A stretch of 64,000 nt of DNA from Nemophila menziesii (GCA_029959085.1 JARWIR010000031.1:5704001-5768000); one strand, 5' to 3'. Counted from the stretch's first letter, positions 33,129 through 47,300 are shown. Notes: generated by a model from the sequence alone, not told the origin. A program made the numbers and translations.

Positions 33129-33568
33129 CCTTCGAACTTTGGTTAATGTTTCAGGAATATAAATTGTGTTCTAGATTTCAAGTCTATAAAATTTGTTGTA
33201 CGCTTCTGGTATATAAAATTTGTTGTACGCTTCAAACCTATAAAATTTGTTATATGTTTCCGGAATATAACATTCGTGGTAGGTTTCGAGCCTATAAAAT
33301 TTGGTACATTTTTATGCCATATAAATTTTATTGTAGGTTTCGGTCCTCTAAACTTTCTTATATGCTTCTAACATATAGAATTCGTTGTGAATTTCAGGCC
33401 TATAATTTTTTTTTGCGAAGGTACTTACAATATATACTTCATATCCTACAAAAAATAATAGTATAAAATTTTCAAAGATAACATAACACAAGAATAAGAA
33501 TTACATAAAGCTTACCGAATTACTTACCTTTTCCACGAGATCAAAAGAGTAACCTTGTTTTGTTAACT

Positions 33569-33893
33569 TGTTGTAAACTGAAAGAGAAAAGCAATAGATA
33601 AAGTGATAAATGTATTCTTGTATTTCCAAAACTATTTTCTTACAACAAAGAGTAACTTTTATTTATATGACAATATAGTACTATTCTTATTACATATTAA
33701 TATAAGAAGTGTGGAGGCTAGTAACTTATGACTCTTTAGGACATCCGCTACAAAATTCTATAATTTATAATAAAGTTAAGTATTCTTAATAACTCCTTTT
33801 TATTTTTTGATATTATTAGGTAATTAGATTCATTCAATACATAGTCATCCTTACAACTGTTTGAATTATTAATTTGAGATGGCTATTCACCTT
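33569..33893 (-). mobile_element. LTR-like relic, minus strand (copy 2)
   Basis: Tandem-copy equivalent of 5687-6010. The inner edge (TGTTGTAAACT at 33569) is clear and the outer edge is not. Confidence 0.48.
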
Positions 33894-34699
33894 ACCATAT
33901 CACATATTTAATTTTTTTTAAAAACACTCTCCCCCTTATTTTCAAAATTTCAAGAAACCCGAACCATAACCTTGTCTTCATCGTCGCCACTAGGGGACGC
34001 TCCTCACATCCAGTTGGAGGTGGAACCCCTCCCTCTTCACCTTTGCTTTGTTTTCCTCCTTTTATTGTTTTTTTACAAAAAAAAATTTGGTCCTACTTTC
34101 TCCTTTCCCCTAACCACATCCATGTTTTGTGTCTTCTGTAGTGAGAGGTGGTTATTGCCACATTTTTTTGACGATTGTTTTGTAATGGTGCCATATACTT
34201 CAATGTCTATGTGGCATGGTTAGGCAATTGGGATCTCGTGGTTAGCCTCCTCGGTTATCTCCCGTCTTTGGTAACCTTTTCAAGTTCAAAAACCCTCTGC
34301 TCCTCCTCTAGTTTGGTGGTGTGGATATGATATTCGATTAGGTAAGGTGATCTGCCCTCCTCTATTTTCCTTTGATTTAGGTGTGGCCTAGTTTTTCAAT
34401 TCAGTTGACCTCGACATAGGAATCTTTGGTTGTTTGTCGTTTATTTAGGTATTTCTATGTTTGGTTATCCAATGGTTGACTTGTGTTGTTATAGTTTGGG
34501 ATTAATGGTAAGAATAAGTATGTAATTATTTTTTGAATCTGGTTGGTACCTAGTTTTGGTGTCATTTTAATTAATTGGGTCTCAGTTGGAGTGGGAGTGA
34601 GTGTAACCATTCGCTGGCTGGTGGTTCCTTTCTGGATTAGGTTAGGTGGAGTGGATATTGATCTCATATCGCTCCTTTGGAAATCACTTGGTTGTGTGG

Positions 34700-35345
34700 T
34701 GTTCCTTTGTGTGTTCTAATATAATGTAATAAGTAATGAGAACCAGAACCGCAAGTGTACGGTTGTCCCAAGTAACAATAGTGATAAACAAGATCGTTCG
34801 CAGGGACGGTATGGTTAACTACGATGCTTATTAATTAATGAATGATTGCACTTATGAGAGCAAATAAATGATTTAATAGTTGATTGGTTGGTTTGTACTA
34901 AGCCTAAGTATGAAAGACTAATGTAAAAATGCAAGACGCAAGAGACGCAAGAAATGAAAGCAGTATTTGAGAGACGCAAGGGATCCTCCTAATTCTATTT
35001 CATATCATATGTTGTTTAAGGGTCAAATTTGAGAATTAAAATGAGGTTAACACATTTTGAATATAGTTATTGTATACAGAAGTTTATTATTGCAACAAAA
35101 AGCTCTTTGTTATCAAATTGCACTATAGGTTCCAAAAATTGTACTTCATAGACAGAAAGTGGGTATAAATCCACCATAGAAACTGTTGTTACCTTTGTTA
35201 TCAAATTGTACTATATGTCCCTGAAAGTTCTGTCACAAACAGAAATTGGGTATAAACTCACCACTGCAACTTGTAGAGACCTTTGATATCAAATTGCACT
35301 ATAGGTCCCTCGAACGATCTATGTGGGTTTAAACTACATAAATCA
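34700..35345 (-). mobile_element. Gypsy-type LTR relic, minus strand (copy 2)
   Basis: Tandem-copy equivalent of 6817-7490, with a private deletion of about 20 bp near 34935. Confidence 0.62.
35105..35345. repeat. 88-bp tandem repeat (copy 2)
   Basis: Unit starts are at 35105 and 35193 with the third near 35281, the same period as copy 1. Confidence 0.82.
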
Positions 35346-38300
35346 TTATTTAGTGAATAGGGTCAAAAATACCAAATACCCCCTACTAATTTCAATAATA
35401 ATATATAACAATTAATGGTTAACAAAAACACTTTATATCAATTAATAAAGGATAAAAAATTTACTATTAGTTTAGAAAAATTTCAAGCTTTAACAACTAT
35501 TATTCCCTGTTACTCAATAATATTCAGAAAAAAGAAGCAGAAACTAATAAAAACGACCTAAGAACACCATATTTAACCCATAAAATAAATATTTGTTTAT
35601 TGTCTTTGAAAATATCACTTCCGCCGATTAAAGCCTCCTCTGATAGACAAGTTGTTCTTCTCTTAAAAAATAATAGTTTGTGTATACGGAAGATATGAAC
35701 CCAGCCAAACTCACATAAGGAACTGAATCACCATAATGCTTTACCTGCCAAGAATGAGAAAGAGTGCTTGAAAGTTCAATTCATGAAATATTGGTTTTGC
35801 AACGATCGTATAAATGATTTAGTAAATTCAGAACAAGTTTTGTATGGAGGGTATTCTCTCTAATTTAGAGTGTATAGTGAAAAATATTAAAATTCATGTT
35901 TAGTGTTTTCGTTTCTCATTGTATCCTCATCTCGTCCTTTTGGGAGATAGTATACTTATATTTTTTACCCACCTAGATTTATTGTATAGATTTTTTGTGG
36001 GAAAGTAGCTCAACCTTTTTATTAACTTAAATATATAAGACTTTCATCCAATATTTGATGGTCTGATATTTAATTATAATCGTTAATTATAATAACAAGA
36101 CATGTGTCAATAGATTAATTGAAAAAGTTACCACAATTAGTTTTTTATGTTAAATATAAGGTATATTTCATAAACTACTAAAAGTTATATTGGACCATTC
36201 AATATAGGATGAAAGAATTTTCCTATTTATTAACCTGATATGGAACGTAAGCCCAAGTAAAGTTATTGGCAAATGGGCCTTATCCATTGTTACGTCCCAT
36301 TTTATTACTATGCAACTAGTCTACACAGCATAGGCCTTATCCATTCTTAGGTTTTAAACAAAAATTTACCCTAATAACAAAGACGCCGTAGAAAAAGTTA
36401 TACCTGCAAAATAAAGTTCCTCTTCTCTTTGTGTATATCAAAGGTAAAGTTTCTTCACCATGTACATATACATATATAAAATTAGGTAAAGGTATATTAT
36501 ATCTTACTCAAATTCTTTTTGTTTTATTTGTTTATATGGTTTAACTAAATTTAATTTATTTTATTTTTTCACAGAATAGTTGAAAATTGATGTTCTTCTG
36601 AGTAATTTTATTGAGTCTTTTGGATTTGTGAAACTAACGTTACATCAATGGCAAAAAAGTTAGATAAAAATGAGTTATACTATAAATTAGGAGAAGTTAC
36701 CTTATTCAATGTATGTGATTTATTTGTATTTCCATGTTGCAAGGGATGAAAAAAAACTTGAATTGATTCACACTATGGTCCCTATATAATGTGAATATTG
36801 TAGTATAGGTCAGCAATTATTGGTTTTTAGGAAAGAGCTAAAAGAGTTTTGTATGACATGTAATTTGTCTCTCCTATAAACAATTGCAAAATATAGGATT
36901 AGTTTTTTTTATTTTTTGTCGCTAGAAAGTCATGCTATAGAATTCACACAAATATTTTGTATTTTTTGTTTATACACATAGAGTGTTGTTTAATTTTCAG
37001 AAAAACGATTGATGGTCATGACATTTCAAGAAAATAGGACATTTATATAATTAAATTGCTAAGTCTATCAATATGTTGTAATGATTTATATGATGCTTAA
37101 TAACATATGGTCAACCCTTAATGTTTAACATATTATTCTAAAATTGGTAAATTTGTGTTTGGTGATTAATGTGTTTAATTTGGATTAAAAGAATAAAAGC
37201 AAGTGTACATTGTATATCACAATTATGCTTTTGATAAGCTCACTTTAACACCAACTTAGTCACCATGGAAACTAAAACATAATTCAAAAATGTGTGCATT
37301 GTATGTCACAAATACCAATTTTGCAGTTAAATTTTCTTTTTATTAAACTAGTAATTAAAGAGTCACATATCAACATTTTATCCTAAAAGAGTGCTAATTT
37401 TTTCTTTGTTCACTCTACATATATTATACAATAATGAAAAAAATTCAAAATATTGGAATAAAGGACGAATAATGTCATACCTTTATTTCATTAATGTCCA
37501 ATTAAGTCATCAATGAAAGAGGTTATAGGCCTTACTTTTGACGTTTCAAGAATTTATGGTCGTGGTTGGTATTAATTTATCTTATGTTCACACTACAAAG
37601 GTAATTTAAAAAATCAATTTCTTTAATAAAGGATAATTGATATCACTTATGTATCTCATTTATGCATAATTAATTTATCAATGAGAAAGATGATATGCCA
37701 CACTTTTGTCGTGTCAAAACTACACGTCTAATCACAATGCATTTTTGCATGTTGTATGGCATGTTCACACGAGCAATCGAATAGAGATGTCTAGAGTCCG
37801 GTGTATTACCAGGAATTTAGTAAATAGAGTTTCATTAATTAATATTCTATCCTAAATAAGTCCTCATCTTTCTAAATATTTCAAATTAGCTAACGATAGT
37901 TGGTTTAATTTCTCTTACGCTCACACTAAGTTGATGATAAAAAAATCTTTTTTTTTCAAAATTTTTCAATAAAGGACAATTAATGACACACATTTATCTC
38001 ATTTATGTCCAATATATGAGGTGATAGGCTACACTTTTGAAATGTTTAGACTACGAAACTATTCGAAATGCATCTCCCTGTGTTGTTTGGTGTGTACCCA
38101 CACACGAATGGAGATGCATGTATAATACGATCCTCATCTCACTTCAGTCACATATTTCACAACCTGCAATTCTTCTCTCCTTAAAAGTTTTTTTCACCAA
38201 ATCCTGAACCCTCAGTGGAAGAACCACAATCATACCGGACGCCATGCCCCCCTAATTTTTAAAAATATAAAGTTTACGCTCAATTTTTTGTATTAATAGC

Positions 38301-38475
38301 TTATGACATTCACTTGGCCTCAAAATTTTCTAAATTTTTTTGTATACTTCTTTTTATTTTCTCTAAACCCACCTCCCCCTTAAAATTAAAAGCCTTACTT
38401 TTCCTTAGGTGTACTCTCATTGGATCTTCTTCAAAAAATTTAATCTATTAATCTTTTTTATGTTTCTTTGGATTT

Positions 38476-38878
38476 TGGTCCGCTGACGAAGATGGAAAAA
38501 CTTATCAACTACATTACTGTCCATGGCCATGGCAACTGGATGGATCTTCTAAAACATGCAGGTAAAAAACCCTAAACTCAAATACGAGAATAATTTTTTT
38601 CATATTAACTTCGTGATGGTTAAACTACTTTAGGTCAGATCTAAACGTCATGATTTTAGTACTGAAGAAGCAAATGTAATAATCGAGCTTAAAATACATC
38701 TTGGCCATAGATATATTTTTCTTTAATGCATTGGAGAATTATCACGTGACTCAAATTTTGTTTTGTTTTGATTTGGTTTTTGTGCAGATGGGATGAGATA
38801 GCTAACTATTTGCCTAGAAGAACAAATAATGGCATCAAGAATTTTTGGAACTTAATCATTAGAAAGAAGCTACTCTGA
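38476..38878 (+). pseudogene. R2R3-MYB pseudogene (copy 3)
   Basis: This is the third tandem copy. It has the same truncated exon 2 and terminal RKKLL-stop. A private change makes WNSII into WNLII, and a C replaces A in the region before exon 1 (CCGCTGACG). It is non-functional by the shared frame break. Confidence 0.85.
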
Positions 38879-40074
38879 AATGACATGCATGAAGTTAGCA
38901 CAAATAATCTTTTGAACCATTTTGAAAATATGCATTTTCAAAATTTGGAAACTGCCCTTCAAGAGTTTAATTTTCTCACAATCATAAATATAAGCATGAT
39001 GTTTTTACGTACAAAAATTGTTGAAATTAATATATTAATCGTGACTTCAAGTTGTTTGAGGAAGATCCAATATATGTTATGTCGTAAATTATTTAATATA
39101 AGTGTGACTTTCTAGTTGATGAAAGGGAGAAATGTTAATTGAATGTTTTTTTACTAATTTAATTATTTCTTTCATTTAAACTAATGATTTAGACTTTTAT
39201 TATATTTTTACTCGAATCAACCTAGGTCTTGACCTAGAAAATAATAGGTTAACCCTGGCTCCACTACTTCTTTTGGTCGAACCACCTTTATCTACTTGAG
39301 ACACGATGTAGACACATGTGATACGCGATACCGAGTCATGTTAAATAAACTACTATATGGATCAATAGCTAATTCAAGGTCGTGACCTAGCTTAAAAAAT
39401 CATCAAGAAGTCTTGAGGGGCTTGAGACGCTTAGGTAATTCAAGGTCATGACCTACGAAATCCTGAGATTCTCGTCAAAACTCACTAAAGTACCATATTC
39501 ACGGTATAGGTATTGTGAGGTGCGACCTACCTGAATAAAATCATTGATTTCTTATTTTTACAATAACTCTTTGAAAAAAATTTAAATTCACAAAACTTTT
39601 TTCCCATATTGATTTGAAGAAAATTTCCTAGCATACCAGTACATTTTCCCAATGGAGGCCCTAATATCCCCGTACTTCACCATTCTCCGCTTTAACCTTC
39701 ATTTTTTACCTCAAAATTCGCTGATTTTTACCTTCACATCATACAAACTGCAATACCCATCTCGGTATGCATAGTATACACTTATTAAACTATAAACTAC
39801 TGAAAATAGAATACTAAAGTTAATGAAAGTACAATAAACCTATTATATTTTGGGTTTTCTCCCAATAGGACTTTTGTTTAACTTCGTTTAAAGTTCGGCA
39901 TAGTTACCTCGAATTGTACTCTGCTTCTAGTAGATACATCAACTCTCCTTTCTTCACGTACTTATCTTCATCAAATAGCCCTTTACCATGAAGGTTTGAT
40001 TCTCAATATAATGTCCCCCTCAATAGCTCTTAGAGGCGTGACTTTTTTGTGACGATGAATGATGTTGGTTGGGG

Positions 40075-40356
40075 TGCAGATTTGTGATACCCACATGACT
40101 CAAGGTGTCACTTGCAAGCAACTATAATACTTTATGTTTTTGTTTTTCTAAATCGGAGATGCGACTGAATGGTTAGATAGTCAACCATCTGATTCAATCA
40201 CGTCATGGGACCAAATCAAAGCAAAATTCTTAGATCTCTATTATCCACAAAACATGAGAATGGAAGATCAAATGGAGTTTGCCAATTTTTTCCATGACGA
40301 TGGAGAGAGCGTAAGTAAGACATGGGTATGATTTCAACATAGGTTAGGTAGATGTT
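40075..40356 (+). pseudogene. Ty3/gypsy gag fragment (copy 3)
   Basis: Tandem-copy equivalent of the relic at 1702. The core ATEWLDSQPSDSITSW is intact and the end is disrupted by TGGGTATGATTTC in place of TGGCTAGGATTTC. Confidence 0.78.
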
Positions 40357-43300
40357 CACTTTTTGATTTCCCCAATAATTTTTAATTATGTTAGTTTTCA
40401 ATTATATTATAATTTCACTAATTATGTCTAATATTTTTTTTGGACTACTATTCAAAATATGTTAAAATTATATGTTTTTTGATATTATGTTAATTTGTGA
40501 TTGGTATTTGTAGGGATTAATGTTCAGTGTAAAGTTATTTGGTCATTTTAAATTATCAATGGTGGGAATGGATAAAAATGAGAATTAAATAAAAAAAATA
40601 TTATTTATGCATAATATTATAGATAGTTGTAGATTAGAACGGTACGTATAGTCCTTATATATATGCAGAAATCAATTAATCAATAATAACATTTCTTTTA
40701 ATCACATATTTTATGTATACTTTGGATTCACATTGTTAAAAGAAATAAAATTATAGGAATATAAGAATAGTAAATGAATCGAAGGAAAAGTGATAACATT
40801 GTTTAAATTATTAAAAGTTAAAATAAAAAAAGAAAATAATTATTATGGAATATTTCGTGTCAAATTATAAAAAGAGCGGAAATGGTAATTTAAATTTTTT
40901 TTTACAGTTTTTATGTTATGTAATTTATAATATAACTTACAAAATGGTACTTTTTCATTTTAAATTAGAGCGTATGATACGCATGGATTAAATAAACCGA
41001 AAGAGGAGCTACCCCTAACAAAGGAAAATATTTTTTGTGATGCGTCGTTTAAAAGCAATAAAACCCATAGGGATTGCGAGTATTAGTTTTGATAAGAACA
41101 ACATCCCGATCACTTGCAAGGGAGATAATATTTGGTGCAATTTTGTGCTGGAAGGGGAGCAATTGCAATCATGTTTTCTTAAAAGGACGAAACAAGCTCT
41201 AAGGATAGATTTTTCATAATTCAAACTGCCTTGGAGTTTCCCATGGACTTACAAATTATAGAATAACTATTATTTTTTTGTGACAATAATCTATATTGGA
41301 GCATGTACAATAAATTTATTAGATTTAACAATATTCGCTATGCCTGCGAATGTATTTTGTATATTATTTGGAACTAATTGAAAATAAATAGTCTTTTGAA
41401 ATTTAAGCTCTAATTTTTTATTTCGTGGATTGAGATGAAACAATAATATTATCCTCCACGATATATCACGTTGTACTTCAGGTTGTAGGGTCTCTCCTCC
41501 TAATATGAGTTAATTATCTTATGAAATTGACACTATTTAAAACATTATTTAATGATATCACCTCTCAAGGATTCAAGATATAGAATAATATAAGGAGTAT
41601 TTAACCCAACATAAATTCCAAATCATTGATTTGGGATAGTCATTTAATTTTACCAAAGAACCTAAAACATATGTGTAGTCATTTGATAAAACAATCTCTT
41701 GGTTCTTTTAAGTATATTCCAAGTGAGATCTCTAATATTCGGTCTATCATTAATTTCCCATGTGACTAAGTCGATCATGTCATAATATAATGTTCTTTGG
41801 ATCGTGAGCACAAATCTTTTCTAATACACACTTTTGACATGACTTTCAGGAAATAATGCAAATATAATTTTTTATGGACACTTTTGGTTTATACAAAATA
41901 CTCGTTTTGGCAAATATCCTTTAAGTTTAGTAAATTTCTTTAGAATTTACTTAAAATATGATTCACCGATTATGTCAATTTTGTACCACAAGGTAACATA
42001 ATTTTGTCATCCAAAAACTTTAAATTAGATCGATTAGATAGTGTACTGTAGGAAAACTTCCAATATATACCTTATATTTTATAGCTTTTAATTTAATAAT
42101 ATTTCCTAAGATATTTATCATTAATTTTAATTTCTCTAATGAACTAAAGGTTAATCCTACCATGATCTCAACCTTAAGTGGAGCTATGATCACCACCACG
42201 TTAATTACAAATTAGAAGACGTAGTATTTTATTTAGGAAATGCAATTTCATTCACTCCAATGAATAGTTTTAGCCATTGAATAAAATATTTAATCGGATT
42301 TAACCCTACCATGTTCATTTTTATATCCATTTCCATATAGATTAAAAAATGAAACACTCTCTAAAGGAAATGCAATTCCATCTACTACATAGAATGATCT
42401 TGAGCTATAGAATGTGATTTGATCCAATCAAATTGCAACACCACAATGTTTGTTTTAATTCATATTTGAAAATGATTTCATTCGTTTTTGGAAATGTAAT
42501 TCTAATTTCTTCAGGAAATTGTGTTGATTCAATGGAACATAAATTAGGATTTTACGTCAATAATTCATTAGCTTGCTTACGAGACAAATAATCGTATAAT
42601 ATTTTGTAAAACCTTTATTCGTGATATAGCTACTTCATGTGTAAATTTTTGATACGATACAAAGAGATGAATATATGTTCTTATATCTGCTCGTTCGAAA
42701 CCCTCAATTAAGTTAGTAGTATTTGAACTTATACTAACACTTTAGTTGTCCAATTTACTAACAAATAATTTGTTTGGCCAAATGGTATATACAAAATAGG
42801 TTGTATATTCAAAACCATTATGATGCAAGTTTAGCACAAATTATCCAAAAAATGGTGTAATTCATAAAATTGTTTAGTATTTCAACTTATCCCCCCTTAT
42901 TGTATGCCATTTTTCCAGAATAAAACCACTTTTTGCATTTAGGCGGTGTATAATATGCTAATATAAAAATTCATATTTATGTTTATATGAATATTTTATC
43001 GTATAAGATTTAGGTTGTTAGCCTATATGGAGATAAAGATCAAGAAAAACAATATTTTTCATCACAATCCTCGATAATGTGTAATTTCCTTATTTAATTA
43101 TATGTCAAATTTGTCAAGGAACTTCTGGTTCATATTTTATTTCTCAAAATTATATATATGAATAAATTTCTTGTTTGTAATAATTATATCAATTAATGTG
43201 TATATCAACGAACTCCAAGTACGTAAAAATTGAAAGCATATTTTCATCATCATGTTTTATAAATATAGTGACTGAATCATACCAATAATTTAGTATAGTT

Positions 43301-43551
43301 TTTTAGGGATATTTAATTTTCTCCATAATCCTCATAGAATATTTTATTGTGACATTTAGGGTTTAACCCATATAAATTTTTTGATTACTTGCGATATATT
43401 AAGAACATATTTTTTTTATTTAATTTTTAAATATTCATGAAATCTATATGACTTTTTCATCATAGTAAAAAATTTACTTCAATCTTATAATTTTTAATTA
43501 AGGTTTCAAGAGTTTGTAATTCTTTTAAATTTCGAGTCTTTAAAATTCAAT

Positions 43552-43870
43552 GTAGGCTTCAAGCCTATAAAAATAAATACATGTGTCGAGCCTTCGAACT
43601 TTGGTTAATGTTTCATGCATATAAATTGTGTTCTAGCTTTCGAGTATATAAAATTTGTTGTACGCTTCTGGTATATAAAATTTGTTGTACGCTTCAAACC
43701 TATAAAATTTGTTATATGTTTCGGGCATATAACATTCGTGGTAGGTTTCGAGCCTATAAAATTTGTTACATTTTTATGCCATATAAATTTTATTGTAGGT
43801 TTCGGTCCTCTAAACTTTCTGATATGCTTCTGACATTTAGAATTCGTTGTAAATTTCAGGCCTATAATTT
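43552..43870 (-). repeat. 27-bp repeat array (copy 3)
   Basis: Intact tandem-copy equivalent. The longest frame through it encodes nine-residue units (YKICCTLLV, YKICCTLQT, YKICYMFRA). I treat this as a by-product of the 27-bp period, since the opposite strand is open over the same span. Confidence 0.78.
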
Positions 43871-44029
43871 TTTTTGCAAAGGTACTTACAATATATACTT
43901 CATATCCTACAAAAAATAATAGTATAAAATTTTCAAAGATAACATAACACAAGAATAAGAATTACATAAAGCTTACCGAATTACATACCTTTTCCACGAG
44001 ATCAAAAGAGTAACCTTGTTTTGATAACT

Positions 44030-44355
44030 TGTTGTAAACTGAAAGAGAAAAGTAATAGATAAAGTGATAAATGTATTCTTGTATTTCCAAAACTATTTTC
44101 TTACAACAAAGAGTAACTTTTATTTATATGACAATATATGACTATTCTTATTTCATATTAATATAAGAAGTGTGGAGGCTAGTAACTTATGACTCTTTAG
44201 GACATCCGCTACAAAATTCTATAATTAATAATAAAGTTAAGTATTCTTAATAACTCCTTTTTATTGTTTGATATTATTAGGTAATTAGATTCATTCAATA
44301 CATAGTCATCCTTACAAATGTTTGAATTATTAATTTGAGATGGCTATTCTCCTTA
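44030..44355 (-). mobile_element. LTR-like relic, minus strand (copy 3)
   Basis: Tandem-copy equivalent of 5687-6010, with the same TGTTGTAAACT edge and the same TATA-like TTTATTTATATG on the plus strand. Confidence 0.48.
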
Positions 44356-45160
44356 CCATATCACATATTTAATTTTTTTTAAAAACACTCTCCCCCTTAT
44401 TTTCAAAATTTCAAGAAACCCGAACCATAACCTTTTCTTCATCGTCGCCACTAGGGGACGCTCCTCACATCCAGGTGGAGATGGAACCCCTCCCTCTTCA
44501 CCTTTGCTTTGTTTTCCTCCTTTTATTGTTTTTTTACACAAAAAAATTTGGTCTTACTTTCTCCTTTCCCCTAACCACATCCATGTTTTGTGTCTTCTGT
44601 AGTGAGAGGTGGTTATTGCAACATTTTTTTGACGATTGTTTTGTAATGGTGCCATATACTTCAATGTCTATGTGGCATGGTTAGGCAATTGGGATCTCGT
44701 GGTTAGCCTCCTCGGTTATCTCCCGTCTTTGGTAACCTTTCCAAGTTCAGAAACCCTCTGCTCCTCCTCTAGTTTGGTGGTGTGGATATGATATTCGATT
44801 AGGTAAGGTGATCTGCCCTCCTCTATTTTCCTTTGATTTAGGTGTGGCCTAGTTTTTTAATTCAGTTGACCTCGACATAGGAATCTTTGGTTGTTTGTCG
44901 TTTATTTAGGTATTTCTATGTTTGGTTCTCCATTGGTTGACTTGTGTTGTTATGGTTTGGGATTAATGGTAAGAATAAGTATGTAATTATTTTTTGAATC
45001 TGGTTGGTACCTAGTTTTGGTGTCATTTTAACTGATTGGGTCTCAGTTGGAGTGGGAGTGAGTGTAACCATTCGCTGGCTGGTGGTTCCTTTCTGGATTA
45101 GGTTAGGTGGAGTGGATATTGATCTCATATCGTTCCTTTAGAAATCACTTGGTTGTGTGG

Positions 45161-45815
45161 TGTTCCTTTGTGTGTTCTAAAATAATGTAATAAGTAATGA
45201 GAACCACAACCGCAAGTGTACGGTTGTCCCAAGTAACAATAGTGATAAACAGGATCGTTCGCAGGGACAGTATGGTTAACTACAATGCTTATTAATTAAT
45301 GAATGATTGCACTTATGAAAGAAAATAAATGATTTCATAGTTTATTGGTTGGTTTGTACTAAGCCTAAGTATGAAAGACTAATGTAAAAATGCAATTAAA
45401 TAACTAGACGCAAGAGACGCAAGAAATGAAAGCAGTACTTGAGAGACGCAAGGGATCCTCCTAATTCTATTTCATATCATATGTTGTTTAAGGGTCAAAT
45501 TTGAGAATTAAAATGAGGTTAACACATTTTGAATATAGTTATTGTATACACAAGTTTATTATTGCAACAAAAAGCTCTTTGTTATCAAATTGCACTATAG
45601 GTTCCAAAAATTCTACTTCATAGACAGAAAATGGGTATAAATCCACCATAGAAACTGTTGTTACCTTTGTTATCAAATTGTACTATATGTCCCTGAAAGT
45701 TCTGTCACAAACAAAAATTGGGTATAAACTCACCACTGCAACTTGTAGAGACCTTTGATATCAAATTGCACTATAGGTCCCTCGAACGATCTATGTGGGT
45801 TTAAACTACATAAAT
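45161..45815 (-). mobile_element. Gypsy-type LTR relic, minus strand (copy 3)
   Basis: Tandem-copy equivalent of 6817-7490. The ACAACCG/CGGTTGT hairpin is intact. Confidence 0.62.
45577..45815. repeat. 88-bp tandem repeat (copy 3)
   Basis: The first unit starts at 45577, with period and order as in copy 1. The truncation of the tandem copy comes about 200 bp downstream. Confidence 0.82.
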
Positions 45816-46031
45816 CATTATTCTGTGAATAGGGTCAAAAATACCGAATACCCCCTACTAATTTAAATAATAATATATAACAATTAATGGTTAACAAAAA
45901 CACTTTATATCAATTAATAAAGGATAAAAAATTTACTATTAGTTTAGAAAAATTTCAAGCTTTAACAACTATTATTCCCTGTTACTCAATAATATTCAGA
46001 AAAAAGAAGCAGAAACTAATAAAATTTACTA

Positions 46032-46250
46032 ATATATTAAATAATTTTTGAGAATACTAAAACTTACTTACGGCCCAAACTATATATCTAAACATTCTAG
46101 TAAAATATATTTGCATGTGTACAAATATTATAATATTCCAGAAGTATACAACCAATTTATTTCTTGTGTACATTAAACTTAACAATAAACTAATAGACAT
46201 ACACAAAATACACACATCTTATCAAATAATGTTAAACCTGAGATTGGATC
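46032..46250. repeat. Direct repeat with 61272-61480
   Basis: About 200 bp (TTACTTACGGCC, AAACTATATATCTAAACATTC, TTTGCATGTGTACAAATATT and onward) recurs in the same orientation 15.2 kb downstream at roughly 90% by eye. It begins just after the break of tandem copy 3. In the downstream copy it abuts the LTR at about 61476. Confidence 0.75.
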
Positions 46251-47040
46251 AATATTTGAACCCCAGACCTAATTTTTAATCATTTTATATGTATATGTCT
46301 AAAAAGGTAATAAAAATTTAATGGGATTCTTTCAAAATATCTAAGTTATCCCTATCGAATATATCATGAAGTAGTTATACCGAAAAATCAAATTTTTTTA
46401 ATAAAAGAAAAGTATAAATTACCTAATTATATATTGCATAGTTTACTAAAAAAGTTTCAAAATATTGTTGATTCAAAAATTTCGAGAGCACTTTTTGAAT
46501 TAATATATATGAACACACAAATAATTATTTCTACATAAATTATTATTACTATTTTTAAAAATACATAACAACTAAATTTCTACAATAAACTTGAGATCTA
46601 TCACTAACAGATAATTGAAATGACACATATCCGTATAAATTATTGAAATAAGAGTTACAAACAAAAGTATCGAATACTTACAATTATATTTGTAATCAAA
46701 GCTACGATATTGTAAAATATCACATTAGGCGATATGAATGAGAAAAGCGAGCAGGTGTATGGAAGAACGATAATTGAATGAGAACTAAATTGTGGAAAAG
46801 GCGGAGAACTAGGGCATAGTTAAATTAGGGGAGAAATATAAGATTATTTATATAAAAGAAAATTTTCTTATATAGTCTGTGAATTATATACACCATATAC
46901 CTAGTTGGTCCTTCGATTTTAAAATATTATCTAAATGGTCGGCAAACTTGATTTTTATCACGCTATTAGTCCTTGTGTCTAACATTGTAAGATTTTCATC
47001 CTTGAATGCCACGTGTCATGTACTTTTATGGTATTTTGTA
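46251..47040. other. Gene-free AT-rich stretch
   Basis: No open frame of note. Short plant-intergenic phrases only. Confidence 0.45.
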
Positions 47041-47300
47041 CTTTTTATATAATATATTTATTATTATATATATGTATATATATAAGAGAGAGAGAGACGG
47101 TCTTGAGGGTATGCCGAATAGGCGATCTCTCCGGGATTTCGATTTTTTGATGGTTCCCCGGATCCCCAATTTATGAACTTTTTCACATAAAGGGGTCTCA
47201 TTTCGTAAATTCGTTTTGGGTCCTTATTAGGACCCGCCCCTTCTTTCTCTATAAATAAATAAATATATATATGTATTTATATATATATATATTAAAAAAA
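47041..47300. repeat. TA-microsatellite-flanked insert
   Basis: A moderately GC-rich block (47094-47250, with GATCTCTCCGGGATTTCG and GGACCCGCCCC) sits between two TATATATGTATATAT-type microsatellites. It may be a small element that targets TA repeats, or a divergent relic. I do not recognise it. Confidence 0.35.

Larger units (their letters stand above)
25495..33412 (-). repeat. 27-bp repeat array (copy 2), split by element B
   Basis: The array starts at about 25495, is interrupted by element B at 25541-33128 with target duplication CCTTC, and resumes at 33134 to 33412. The uninterrupted joint is seen in copies 1 (5251-5255) and 3 (43590-43594). Confidence 0.8.
20416..38391. repeat. Tandem segmental duplication, copy 2
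   Basis: This is the second full unit, about 10.4 kb without element B. It has private deletions. One of about 95 bp near 22525 is flanked by short microhomology (ATGAGAATT in the retained joint), and another near 34935 removes the ATTAAATAACT stretch seen in the sister copies. It shares the loss near 23750 with copy 3, so copies 2 and 3 are probably the closer pair. Confidence 0.93.
38392..46024. repeat. Tandem segmental duplication, copy 3 (truncated)
   Basis: This copy is collinear with copies 1 and 2 until the ACTAATAAAA that ends at 46024 (equivalent to 7680 and 35552). Homology then stops abruptly. The last third of the unit, including the three-fold module near its end, is missing. 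A private deletion near 39370 removes about 17 bp inside the palindromic CTAGGTC cluster. Confidence 0.92.

Noticed and set aside
33077..33466. 129-codon frame with nine-residue repeats
   Set aside because: It follows from the 27-bp period; part of it lies in the LTR of element B, and the opposite strand is equally open.
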